Shown in pieces: positions 31,608-39,089 of a DNA stretch of 64,000 nucleotides. The stretch's first letter is position 1. Each line of letters begins with the position of its first letter. This DNA comes from Amycolatopsis sp. CA-128772 (GTDB lineage: Bacteria > Actinomycetota > Actinomycetes > Mycobacteriales > Pseudonocardiaceae): contig NZ_PPHG01000087.1 in assembly GCF_002904295.1 (NCBI RefSeq), forward strand, positions 124,001 through 188,000, given 5' to 3'. The notes under the pieces are model-generated. The model was not told the DNA's origin and did no database searches. It saw only the letters and a list, made by a program, of their open reading frames with translations. The position numbers and the translations under genes were made by a program.

Positions 31608-31631
31608 CGGCGAAAACGACCACTTTCGCCG
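31608..31631 (+). promoter_or_regulatory. Inverted repeat before the extra GluRS gene
   Basis: CGGCGAAA at 31608-31615 and TTTCGCCG at 31624-31631 are perfect 8-base arms with an 8-base loop, 34 bases before the ATG. It could be an operator or a leader hairpin. GGGGAGA lies 6 bases before the start. Confidence 0.5.
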
Positions 31632-31665
31632 AGGCAAGTGCACCACGACGCGGGGAGAACACCCA

Positions 31666-33318
31666 ATGCTGGACCGAGCGGTCATCGACGCCCTCTTCCC
31701 TGCCGACCTGCCCGAACCCGGGCACTGGGAGCAGCAGTACCCCGCCCGGCCGCTGCCCGAGGGCGCGCTGGTCACGCGCCTGGGCCCGTCCCCGACCGGG
31801 TTCGTGCACCTCGGCGGCATCTACGTCGGCCTGATCGACCAGGACGTCGCCCGGCGCTCCGGCGGCCGCTACCTCGTCCGCGTCGAGGACACCGACCAGT
31901 CCCGCGAGGTCGAAGGCGCCCTCGAGCAGTTCGAGCGCGGCTTCTCCTACTTCCACCTCGCCGCCGACGAAGACCTCCACCGCGGCGGTGACTACGGCCC
32001 GTACCAGCAGTCGGCCCGCGAGCGGATCTACCTGACCTACGTCCGCGACCTCCTCCGCCAGGGCAAGGCGTACCTCGACTTCGCCACCAAGGAGGAGCTG
32101 GCCGCGATCACCCAGCGGCAGCAGGCCACCAAGCTGCCCACCGGCTACTACGGCAGCTGGGCGATCTGGCGCGACGCCGAACCCGCCGACGTCCAGGCCA
32201 AGCTCGACGCCGGCGCCCCGTACGTGGTGCGCTTCCGCGCCCCGGACGACACCGGCGCGCGCGCCCGGTTCACCGACGCCATCCGCGGGCCGCTGGAGGC
32301 CGAGGCCAACCGCAACGACGTCGTCATCCTCAAGAGCTCCGACCAGAGCCCGCGGCTGCCGACGTACCACTTCGCGCACGCCGTCGACGACCACCTCATG
32401 CGGGTGAACCTGGTCATCCGCGGCGACGAGTGGATCTCGTCGGTGCCGGTGCACCAGCAGCTGTTCGACGCGCTCGGCTTCGAGCCGATCACCTACGCGC
32501 ACATCGCGCCGCTGATGAAGCAGGAGGGCGGCAGCAAGCGCAAGCTGTCCAAGCGCAAGGACCCGGAAGCGTCCGTCGACTTCTTCATCGAGGCCGGCTA
32601 CCCCGCCGAAGCCGTCCTGTACTACCTGCGCGGTCTCGTCAACGGCCGGCTCGCGGAGATGCCGCTGGAGCAGGCGCTGACCGAGCCGATCAACCTCGAC
32701 GAGTGCGGTGTCGCCGGCCCGCTGGTGGACCTGGTCAAGCTCGACGACATCGCCGCCGACCACATCGCCACCCTCTCGGGTCCCGCCATCCTCGACGCGG
32801 TCCGGGTCTGGGCCGAGCGGTTCGACCCCGAGCTGCGCCGGGTCCTGGACGACGAGCCGGACCTCGCGCTGCGGGCGCTGGCCGTCGAGCGCGAAGGGGC
32901 CGAGAACCCGCGCAAGGACCTCAAGAAGTGGAGCGAGTTCCGCGCGGTCTACGGGTTCTTCTTCCCTCAGCTCCACGCGGCGGTCACCGGCCCCGACGAC
33001 GAGCGCATCGCGGCCCTCGGCGTCGACCCGGCGGTCGTCCGGGCCGTGGCCCGCGACTTCACCGCGGACTACCGCCAGCTCGACGACGGCCAGGAGTGGT
33101 TCGACCAGATCCGCGCGGTCGCGGCCAAGCACGGGTTCGCCCGCAACGCCAAGGAGTTCAAGAAGAACCCCGAAGGCTTCCCCGGCTCCATCCGCGAGGC
33201 GTCCCAGATCATCCGCATCGCCCTGACCGGCTCGACGCGCAGCCCCGACCTGCACGCGATCACGCAGGCGCTGGGCGAGGAAGAGGTCCTCGGGCGGATC
33301 GCCGCGCTCACCAAGTAG
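31666..33318 (+). CDS. Second glutamyl-tRNA synthetase-like enzyme, Firmicutes-like long form
   Basis: A 550-residue class I synthetase. The HIGH-type motif is PSPTGFVHLGG (residues 41-51) and the KMSKS-type motif is GSKRKLSKRKDPEAS (about 289-304). VRVEDTDQSREV and HAVDDHLMRVNLVIRGDEWISS are GluRS signatures. The 40-residue lead before HIGH (LFPADLPEPGHWEQQYPARPLPEGALVTRL) and the C-terminal all-helical part resemble the roughly 550-aa clostridial GluRS, not the usual ~490-aa actinobacterial enzyme. It therefore looks like an additional, possibly acquired copy. It may charge tRNA-Glu (or -Gln) under special conditions or protect against an inhibitor; this is inference. Confidence 0.86.
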   Translation: MLDRAVIDALFPADLPEPGHWEQQYPARPLPEGALVTRLGPSPTGFVHLGGIYVGLIDQDVARRSGGRYLVRVEDTDQSREVEGALEQFERGFSYFHLAADEDLHRGGDYGPYQQSARERIYLTYVRDLLRQGKAYLDFATKEELAAITQRQQATKLPTGYYGSWAIWRDAEPADVQAKLDAGAPYVVRFRAPDDTGARARFTDAIRGPLEAEANRNDVVILKSSDQSPRLPTYHFAHAVDDHLMRVNLVIRGDEWISSVPVHQQLFDALGFEPITYAHIAPLMKQEGGSKRKLSKRKDPEASVDFFIEAGYPAEAVLYYLRGLVNGRLAEMPLEQALTEPINLDECGVAGPLVDLVKLDDIAADHIATLSGPAILDAVRVWAERFDPELRRVLDDEPDLALRALAVEREGAENPRKDLKKWSEFRAVYGFFFPQLHAAVTGPDDERIAALGVDPAVVRAVARDFTADYRQLDDGQEWFDQIRAVAAKHGFARNAKEFKKNPEGFPGSIREASQIIRIALTGSTRSPDLHAITQALGEEEVLGRIAALTK

Positions 33319-33326
33319 CGCCGGGA

Positions 33327-33360
33327 GCTCCGGCGGCGGGTCACGGACCGCTGCCGGAGC
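33327..33360. terminator. Hairpin terminator between convergent genes
   Basis: GCTCCGGCGGCGGGTC pairs with GACCGCTGCCGGAGC (one mismatch and one bulge), with a three-base ACG loop, between the GluRS stop and the CheR-PAS stop. Confidence 0.7.
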
Positions 33361-33387
33361 CCTCGCCGTCTTCGCGGAGCCCGCGGC

Positions 33388-35247
33388 TCACTCGGGAGCT
33401 TCGGGCTTCGTCTCTTCCATCATCAGCAGCGCGCCGTGGCTGTCGCCGCCCGGGGCGCGCAGCGGGCTGCACAGCAACCTGACCAGCGCCGAGCGGCCGC
33501 GGCGGTTGATCGCGTCCAGCATCAGCTCGCCGTAGTACGTCGGGTCCGAAAGCGCTTCGCGGACCACGGGGCGGACTTCCGCCACCGGCAGGCCGATGTC
33601 GAGGTTCAGCAGGTGGGTGCCCTCGGCCTCCTCGCGCCGCACGCCCCAGAGGTCCTCGGCACCGCGGTTCCACGCCTTGATCCGCATCTCGGAGTCGATC
33701 ACGACGATGCCCGCCCGGATCGAGGTGAGGACCGACTCCAGGAACTCGTTCACCTCGTCGAGGTCGAGGCTGCGCTCGCGGAGCGCGTCGTTGATCGTCT
33801 GCAGCTCGTCGTTGGTGGACTGCAGCTCCTCGTTCATCGTCTCCAGTTCCTCGTTGGTGGACTGGAGTTCCTCGTTGGTGGTCTCCAGTTCCTCCACTGT
33901 GGACTGGAGTTCCTCGTTCGTGGTCTCGAGTTCCTCGTTGGTCGACTGCAGTTCCTCGTAGGCCGACTCCAGCTGCCGGTTCGTGTGCTCCAGCTCGGTC
34001 AGCAGCTGGCGCGCCCAGCTCACGTCGTGGAACACCACCGACACGCCGAGCAGCGTCTTGTCCTTGTTCACCAAGGGGTTGACGTGCACCTCGTACCACA
34101 CGGTCTCGCCGGCCCGGCGCCACTCCACGTCCTTGATCCGCAGCGACCGGCGCTCCAGGCGGGCCTGCTCGACGTACGCGCGCAGGGCCACCGGGCGGTA
34201 GGAGACGTCCAGGTCCCGCAGCGGGCGCCCGATGTCGCGGTCGGACAGTCCGAACGCGACTTCCGCCTGCGAGTTGATCAGCGCCGTCGTCTCGCCCTCG
34301 GTGAAGACGATCTGGGCGACCGGGCTCGCCGAAAACGCGTGCTCACGCAGTTCCTCGAGCCCCGAGATGTCCTGGGTGCGCCGCTGCGGGAAGCCGTGCG
34401 AGACGAAGTGGGTGAAGCTGACCGGGGAGTTGACCGCCTTGCGGAAGACCCGCCGCTTGAGGTCGAGCGGCTCGAAGATCCGGGCGTGCGAAAGCAGCAT
34501 CTCGGCCTTGCCGAGGAACAGCACCCCGCGGGGCGCGAGGGCGAAGTGGAACCGCTCGAGGATCTTGGTCTGCGTCTCGGCGTTGAAGTACATCAGCGTG
34601 TTGCGGCAGACCAGCAGGTCGATCCGCGAGATCGGCGCGTCCTGCACGAGGTCGTTGCGCCCGAAGATGACCGACCGGCGCAGGTCCTTGCGGAAGCAGT
34701 ACCGGCTGCCCTGCAGCTCGAAGTACTGCTCCAGCTGCGCCTCGGACAGCCCTTCGACCTCCGCCGGGGTGTAGGCCGCGTGCCGGGCCTGCGCCAGCGC
34801 CTCGTCGTCGACGTCGGTGGCGTAGATCTTCACCCGCTGCCGGAACGATTCGATCCCCAGTGCGTCGGCGAAGAGCATCGCCAGGCTGTAGGCCTCCTGC
34901 CCGGCCGCGCAGCCGGCGCTCCACACGCGGATCGGCTCTTCGGGGCTGCGCTCGGCCAGCAGGGCGGGCAGCACCTGGGCGCGCAGGTGCTGCCAGGCGT
35001 CCGGGTCGCGGAAGAACCCGGTCACGTTGATCAGGATGGTGTTGAAGAGCGCGACGAACTCGTCGGCGTTGACCTGCAGCTGGTCGATGTAGTCCGCGTA
35101 GCTGTCGATCTCGACCTGGCTCATCCGGCGACGGACCCGGCGCATGAGGCTGCTCCGCTTGTACCCGGTGAAGTCGAAGCCCCGTGATTCCTTGAGGTAG
35201 GTCAGCACGGACTCGAACTCGCCGTTCGGCTCCTTGGGGTCGGTCAC
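33388..35247 (-). CDS. CheR-type methyltransferase with PAS domains and repeat coiled coil
   Basis: A 619-residue multidomain protein. The CheR N-domain (about 10-75) leads into the SAM-dependent methyltransferase (about 85-275: NVTGFFRDPDAWQHL, IRVWSAGCAAGQEAYSLAML, DLLVCRNTLMYFNAETQ). Then come a PAS domain (about 300-420), a striking heptad-type coiled coil built from EELQSTNEELETTN units (about 422-485), and a second PAS domain (about 495-605, IRAGIVVIDSEMRIKAWNRGAEDLWG). It has no kinase domain. With the CheB-like and STAS-HATPase neighbours it belongs to a CheB-CheR-PAS signalling set without receptors or flagella here. The methylation target is unknown. Confidence 0.9.
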   Translation of the reverse strand: MTDPKEPNGEFESVLTYLKESRGFDFTGYKRSSLMRRVRRRMSQVEIDSYADYIDQLQVNADEFVALFNTILINVTGFFRDPDAWQHLRAQVLPALLAERSPEEPIRVWSAGCAAGQEAYSLAMLFADALGIESFRQRVKIYATDVDDEALAQARHAAYTPAEVEGLSEAQLEQYFELQGSRYCFRKDLRRSVIFGRNDLVQDAPISRIDLLVCRNTLMYFNAETQTKILERFHFALAPRGVLFLGKAEMLLSHARIFEPLDLKRRVFRKAVNSPVSFTHFVSHGFPQRRTQDISGLEELREHAFSASPVAQIVFTEGETTALINSQAEVAFGLSDRDIGRPLRDLDVSYRPVALRAYVEQARLERRSLRIKDVEWRRAGETVWYEVHVNPLVNKDKTLLGVSVVFHDVSWARQLLTELEHTNRQLESAYEELQSTNEELETTNEELQSTVEELETTNEELQSTNEELETMNEELQSTNDELQTINDALRERSLDLDEVNEFLESVLTSIRAGIVVIDSEMRIKAWNRGAEDLWGVRREEAEGTHLLNLDIGLPVAEVRPVVREALSDPTYYGELMLDAINRRGRSALVRLLCSPLRAPGGDSHGALLMMEETKPEAPE

Positions 35248-35258
35248 GATCCGACACG

Positions 35259-36023
35259 CTACCCGGCCGGACGGTCACCGGAAGGGCTGGGACGGGAAAG
35301 AAGCACCGCCCAGACGACCTTTCCCCCCGCCCACGACCGGCTGCAGCCCCACGTCCGGGCGATCTGCGCGACCAGCTTCAGCCCCATGCCGGGCTCGAAC
35401 GGGGAAAGCCGTTCGAGCAGCATCGCCGGCCGTGCGTCCTGGTCGGCCACGGCGACCGTGCACACCCCGCGGCGCAGGTCGAGCCGCACCTTCGGTTCGG
35501 AACCGGTGTGCCGCAGCGCGTTCTCGGCCAGCTCGGTGGCGATCAGGCGGGCGTCCCCGGCGAGCTCGGGCACGTCCCACTCGATCAGCTTGTCGGTGAC
35601 GAACGCGCGGATGTGCGACGAGGTGCCCTCGACGCGGGGGAAGGTGCGTTCGCACCGGCGGCGCACCGGGTGGTCCAGCGCGGCGGTCGCTGCCACCAGG
35701 TCGGGGCGGACCGGGACGTAGCGGTCGACCACCAGGCGGCTCAGCAGCCCCCGCTGCCCGGCCCCGGCGGCCACGATCGCGAACGGGATGGCCGGCCAGT
35801 CCCCGATCCGCATGGCGACCAGCGAGAACACGCTGACCAGGGCCGAGTCGGCGATGACCAGCTCGCTGATGTCGGCCACCAGGCCGTCCGGCGCGTCCGT
35901 CGCGATCTTGAGCAGGCCGTCGCGCAACGTCGAGTACGAGGTGAGGTTCAGCTCGCCGGTGCCCCGGACGACGGTCGCTTGTTCGTGGCGGTCGACGGAC
36001 AGCTGGACGGAGGCAGGGCTCAT
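35259..36023 (-). CDS. STAS domain fused to HATPase: anti-anti-sigma / anti-sigma hybrid
   Basis: A 254-residue fusion. The N-terminal STAS-like domain (about 8-105, ATVVRGTGELNLTSYSTLRDGLLKIATDAPDGLVADISELVIADSALVSVF) is joined to an RsbW-type HATPase (about 125-245) with N-box LIATELAENALRHTGSE, VAVADQDARPAML and G-box PGMGLKLVAQIARTWGCSRSWAGGKVVWAVL. The STAS serine position (DSALVS) is present. It overlaps the CheB gene by four bases (ATGA at 36020-36023), so it is part of the same signalling operon and could link CheB/CheR input to a sigma factor. Confidence 0.88.
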   Translation of the reverse strand: MSPASVQLSVDRHEQATVVRGTGELNLTSYSTLRDGLLKIATDAPDGLVADISELVIADSALVSVFSLVAMRIGDWPAIPFAIVAAGAGQRGLLSRLVVDRYVPVRPDLVAATAALDHPVRRRCERTFPRVEGTSSHIRAFVTDKLIEWDVPELAGDARLIATELAENALRHTGSEPKVRLDLRRGVCTVAVADQDARPAMLLERLSPFEPGMGLKLVAQIARTWGCSRSWAGGKVVWAVLLSRPSPSGDRPAG

Positions 36024-37063
36024 GGTGCCGTCGTCTGCTCTTCGGCCGGTTCACTCGCTTCGAGCAGGAACCTGCGCAGCGTGTCCGCGGCTTCGGCGGC
36101 TTCCTTGGCGGACGCCGCGTAGCGTTCCGCCAGACCGCCGGGGCGCCGGGCGGAGAGCTGCGCGGCCAGCTTCCGGGCCAGCCCCGCCTTCTCGTCGAGC
36201 GCACGCAGCGCCTTCTGCAGCGCGAACCGGAATTCGTCGTCGTGGGCGGCGAGCAGCGCCTGCGCCGACCAGGCGTGCCCGATCCGGCAGCGGTACCGGC
36301 CCATGGGGTCGACCTCGGTGAGGCCGCCCTGGCAGTCCGGGCAGGTGTAACCCGAGCCGTTCTGCTCGGCGGGCGGGAACGCGCCGGCCCGCACCCCGTC
36401 CCGCGCGATCCGGTCCTCCAGCAACAGGATGTCCGACGCCGGCGGCACCTCGACCGGCTCCACCGGCATCCGGACGAGCTTGTCGAGCAGCGCGCCGATC
36501 TCGCCGGCCCGCACCACGTGCTCGGTCTCCACGAGCGACAGCGCGTTCATCGGCATCCCGCTGTACAGGGCGTCGCCGGGGTCCTGGACAACGGCCAGGC
36601 CGCCCCGGTCCACAATCGCCCGCAGCCCGGCGGCGCCGTCGTCGAGCACCCCGGAAAGCACCACCCCGATGACGTTCGGGCCGCCCGTCACCGCGGCCGA
36701 GCGGAAGGTCGCGTTGATCGCCGGCCGGTGCCCGTTCTCGGTCGGCCCCTGGCTCAGGACCAGGACGCCGTCGTCGGTGAGGAGGTGCCGGTCGGGCGGC
36801 GCCACGTAGACGGTGCCCGGCTCGATCGGCGCGCCGTGCCGCGCGGACCGCGCGGGCAACGGGCCGGCGCGGTCGAGGATCAGGGCCAGCGCGCTCGGCG
36901 ACCCGGCCGAGAGGTGCATCGTGACGACCAGGGCCCCCGGGAAGTCCGACGGGAGGGCGGACACCACCGCGCGCAGCGCTTCGACGCCACCGGCCGAGGC
37001 ACCGACGACCACGAGGTCACGCCGGAAGGGCGACACAGCGCCCACCTCCTCATTCTTCCTCAC
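36020..37063 (-). CDS. CheB-type methylesterase with C-terminal zinc-ribbon-like region
   Basis: A 347-residue protein without a receiver domain. The CheB catalytic domain spans about 12-195: VVVGASAGGVEALRAVVSALP (catalytic Ser), VVTMHLS (His), SGVLDDGAAGLRAI (Asp), QDPGDALYSGMPMNAL. After it comes YTCPDCQGGLTEVDPMGRYRCRIGHAWSAQALLAAH, with CxxC and a later C/H pair resembling a zinc knuckle, and a final helical region. This type occurs in actinomycete CheB-CheR clusters that lack chemotaxis receptors. It is translationally coupled to the STAS-HATPase gene. Confidence 0.9.
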   Translation of the reverse strand: MRKNEEVGAVSPFRRDLVVVGASAGGVEALRAVVSALPSDFPGALVVTMHLSAGSPSALALILDRAGPLPARSARHGAPIEPGTVYVAPPDRHLLTDDGVLVLSQGPTENGHRPAINATFRSAAVTGGPNVIGVVLSGVLDDGAAGLRAIVDRGGLAVVQDPGDALYSGMPMNALSLVETEHVVRAGEIGALLDKLVRMPVEPVEVPPASDILLLEDRIARDGVRAGAFPPAEQNGSGYTCPDCQGGLTEVDPMGRYRCRIGHAWSAQALLAAHDDEFRFALQKALRALDEKAGLARKLAAQLSARRPGGLAERYAASAKEAAEAADTLRRFLLEASEPAEEQTTAP

Positions 37064-37081
37064 GGTAATAGAGGCCGTTCA

Positions 37082-37708
37082 CTACGACGGGTAGCCCCCA
37101 TCGTAGTGAGATAAACCCCCTCGGCCCCCGCCGACGTGGTCGAGGACGGCCGCGGCGATCCCCGACAGGGGCAGCACGGCGTCGACCAGACCGGTGCCGA
37201 TGGCGGCATCGGGCATCCCGAAGTGCGCGGACGTCGGCTGGTCCTGGGCGAACACGGTGCCGCCGCACCGGGCGACGGCGCGGATCCCGGCCTGCGCGTC
37301 GGTGCCCTTGCCGGTCAGCACGACCGCCAGCGCGCGGGGTCCGCAAGTGACGGCCAGGGTGGCCAGCAGCAGGTCCGCCGACGGCCGCGCGGGCGGCAGG
37401 GCACCGGCGTCCACCAGCACGATCCGCTGTTCCAGGGTCAGCAGCAGGTGCCGGCCGGCCGGGACGACCAGCACCAGGCCCGGGCGGAGTTCGTCGCCGT
37501 CGGCGGCTTCGGCGACCCGCAACGCCGTCCGGCCGGCCAGGATGCCGGTCAGGTGGCTCGCGCGGTCCGGCTCCAGGTGCTGGGCGACGAGCACCGCCGC
37601 CGGGAGGTCGGCGGGAAGGGGGCCGAGCACGCGCGCGAGGGCGTCCAGGCCCCCGGCCGAGGCGACCAGGGCGACGACCGGCACCCGCGCCGGATGGCCG
37701 GTGGTCAC
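37082..37708 (-). CDS. Second CheB-type methylesterase
   Basis: A 208-residue CheB catalytic domain: VVALVASAGGLDALARVLGPLP (Ser), VLVAQHLEPDRASHL (His), VVLTGKGTDAQAGIRAV (Asp), FAQDQPTSAHFGMPDAAIGTGLVDAVLPL. It lacks the ribbon and helical tail of its neighbour. GTG 37708 has GGCGGTGGG about 6 bases upstream. Its stop lies 18 bases before the first CheB gene, on the same strand. The two may be a duplicated pair with different targets. Confidence 0.87.
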   Translation of the reverse strand: MTTGHPARVPVVALVASAGGLDALARVLGPLPADLPAAVLVAQHLEPDRASHLTGILAGRTALRVAEAADGDELRPGLVLVVPAGRHLLLTLEQRIVLVDAGALPPARPSADLLLATLAVTCGPRALAVVLTGKGTDAQAGIRAVARCGGTVFAQDQPTSAHFGMPDAAIGTGLVDAVLPLSGIAAAVLDHVGGGRGGLSHYDGGYPS

Positions 37709-37873
37709 CGGCGCCCACCGCCGGTCACGACCGGCGAACTCCGCCGTGCTGCTCGACGGCCCCGCACGAGGTCCATCGTGGCACGGATCCACCCCGGCGA
37801 CCACCGGTCCGCCGCGGGCGCGGACGTGAGATGCTCGACCGCGCAGGCAGGCCGAAGGCGGGAGGCGCAACGG

Positions 37874-38266
37874 GTGACCACCTGGATCGACGTGATCAAC
37901 TTTGTCCGGACGCGGTACGAGGTCCTCGAGGAGTCGGAGGGCTGGCTGCGGTTCCGGCTGGAGGGCCCGCGCAACCGCACCCAGCAGGCGACGGTGCACC
38001 ACCTCGCCGAACTCGACGGCGGTTCGTGGATCGAGATCTCCTCCCCGGTCGGCTGGGCCGACCGGGTCGACCTGCGGCGGCTCCTCGAGCTCGCCGGCGC
38101 CTCGGCGGTCGGCGGCGCAGCGGTGGTCGACGGGGTCGCGCTGCTCAAGCACACGGTGCCGCTGGAGGACCTCAGCATCCAGGAGGAGTTCGAGCGCCCG
38201 CTGAAGGCGGTCGTCGCCCGCGCGGACGCGTTCGAGCACGAACTCACCGACGCCGACGAGTTCTGA
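37874..38266 (+). CDS. Hypothetical protein, YbjN/CesT-like fold
   Basis: A 130-residue acidic protein: TTWIDVINFVRTRYEVLEESEGWLRFRLEGP, HHLAELDGGSWIEISSPVGWADRVDLRRLLELAG, ALLKHTVPLEDLSIQEEFERPLKAVVARADAFEHELTDADEF. The alpha-beta arrangement and acidic end resemble the YbjN / type III chaperone-like family common in actinomycetes, but no partner is seen. GTG 37874 has GGAGGC about 8 bases upstream. It is divergent from the CheB genes. Confidence 0.7.
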   Translation: MTTWIDVINFVRTRYEVLEESEGWLRFRLEGPRNRTQQATVHHLAELDGGSWIEISSPVGWADRVDLRRLLELAGASAVGGAAVVDGVALLKHTVPLEDLSIQEEFERPLKAVVARADAFEHELTDADEF

Positions 38267-38284
38267 CCGTCCACACGGGAACCG

Positions 38285-38692
38285 TCACCCGGAGCGGCGG
38301 CGGGCCTGGTCGGTGCGCCGGCGGTTCTCCTTTTCCAGGGCGGTGACGAGTTCGTCCTTGGACATCCGCGACCGCCCGGGCACGCCGAGCTGCTTGGCGC
38401 GTTCGTAGAGGTGCTGCCGGCTCGCGGTCGCGTTCACGCCACCGTGGGTCGGCCGCTCCGGCTGCCCGGCTCCACCGGCGGCCTGCTCGTCGGAGGGCCC
38501 GCGCTCGGGTTTGGGCTCCCAGTGGTCGCCGACCTTCTCGAAGGTGTGCTTCAACGCGGCATAGGCGGTCTGCTGCGCCCGCCGGCCGGGGCCGTAGGTC
38601 TGCAGCGCGGAGTCGTGCGCGGCCACCCAGGTGTCTTGCGCCTTGCGCGGCGACCGCAGGAGGGTGCTGGGCAAGTCTTCGCGTCCGGGCAT
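38285..38692 (-). CDS. ChaB-family protein with Rho-N/SAP-like tail
   Basis: A 135-residue protein. The N-terminal ChaB domain is visible (LPSTLLRSPRKAQDTWVAAHDSALQTYGPGRRAQQTAYAALKHTFEKVGDHWEPK, about 7-64). A Pro/Gly linker leads to a Rho-N-like end (NATASRQHLYERAKQLGVPGRSRMSKDELVTALEKENRRR). ChaB proteins are linked to cation transport and stress. A sigma-B-like promoter lies directly upstream (38703-38728), suggesting general-stress expression. ATG 38692 was chosen; the longer frame runs into tandem repeats. Confidence 0.88.
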   Translation of the reverse strand: MPGREDLPSTLLRSPRKAQDTWVAAHDSALQTYGPGRRAQQTAYAALKHTFEKVGDHWEPKPERGPSDEQAAGGAGQPERPTHGGVNATASRQHLYERAKQLGVPGRSRMSKDELVTALEKENRRRTDQARRRSG

Positions 38693-38702
38693 GCCGCCTC
38701 GG

Positions 38703-38728
38703 TTACCCGGCCGGTGTGGTGGCGAAAC
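38703..38728 (-). promoter_or_regulatory. Sigma-B-like promoter for the ChaB gene
   Basis: In gene orientation GTTTC (38728-38724), then 15 bases, then GGGTAA (38708-38703), the actinobacterial SigB-type GTTT-N15-GGGTA pattern, 11 bases before the ATG. The transcript would have a short leader. A related GCTTT-N15-GGGTAA arrangement precedes the small acidic gene at 47446. Confidence 0.55.
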
Positions 38729-38745
38729 GGCGGGGATCGGGGGCT

Positions 38746-38900
38746 GGGAGGGTCGGGGCGCGCGCCTGGAGGGTCGGCTCGCGTACTTGAAGGGTCGGCT
38801 CGCGGACCCCGGCGGTCGGTTCGCGGACCCCGGCGGTCGGTTCGCGGACCCCGGCGGTCGGTTCGCGGACCTGGAGAGTCGGCTCGCGTGCGCCGCGGGT
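38746..38900. repeat. 21-bp tandem minisatellite
   Basis: At least six units of a 21-base sequence of the type GGTCGGTTCGCGGACCCCGGC, with the central three copies identical and outer copies diverged (CTGGAG or CTTGAA in place of CCCCGG). No unique spacers, so not CRISPR. The unit is seven codons, giving open reading on both strands. Confidence 0.85.
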
Positions 38901-39089
38901 CGCATGGCTCCGCCGTGCCGTGCCGTGCCGTGCCGCGCCAGCCCCGTCCCGGCGCGCCGGTCCCCTCCCCCGCTGAGCCGGCGTTACCGTCCGAAGAGGA
39001 CCGGACACAACCTCCCGTGCGGCGTCCCGGCCGGGTCGGGCATTCTGGTGGCCGGTGTTTTCCCAGGCATGAGGGGACGAGAAGGCGAA

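Larger units (their letters stand above)
38693..39089. other. Intergenic region with minisatellite between ChaB and APC permease
   Basis: About 397 bases. It holds the ChaB promoter near 38703-38728, a 21-base tandem repeat near 38746-38900, and the permease leader with GAGAAGG just before ATG 39090. Open frames on both strands run through it only because the repeat unit is a multiple of three. Confidence 0.7.

Noticed and set aside
31666..33318. Housekeeping gltX.
   Set aside because: Length and N- and C-terminal form differ from the usual actinobacterial enzyme; treated as an additional copy.
33388..37708. Chemotaxis operon.
   Set aside because: No receptor, CheA, CheW or CheY gene is present; only CheR and CheB domains, so a motility role is not supported.
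38746..38900. Possible CRISPR array.
   Set aside because: Repeats are contiguous with no unique spacers and no cas genes nearby.
38703..39008. Repeat-encoded proteins on both strands (for example VREPTAG repeats).
   Set aside because: Open only because the repeat unit is 21 bases; no start signal or conserved flank supports expression.
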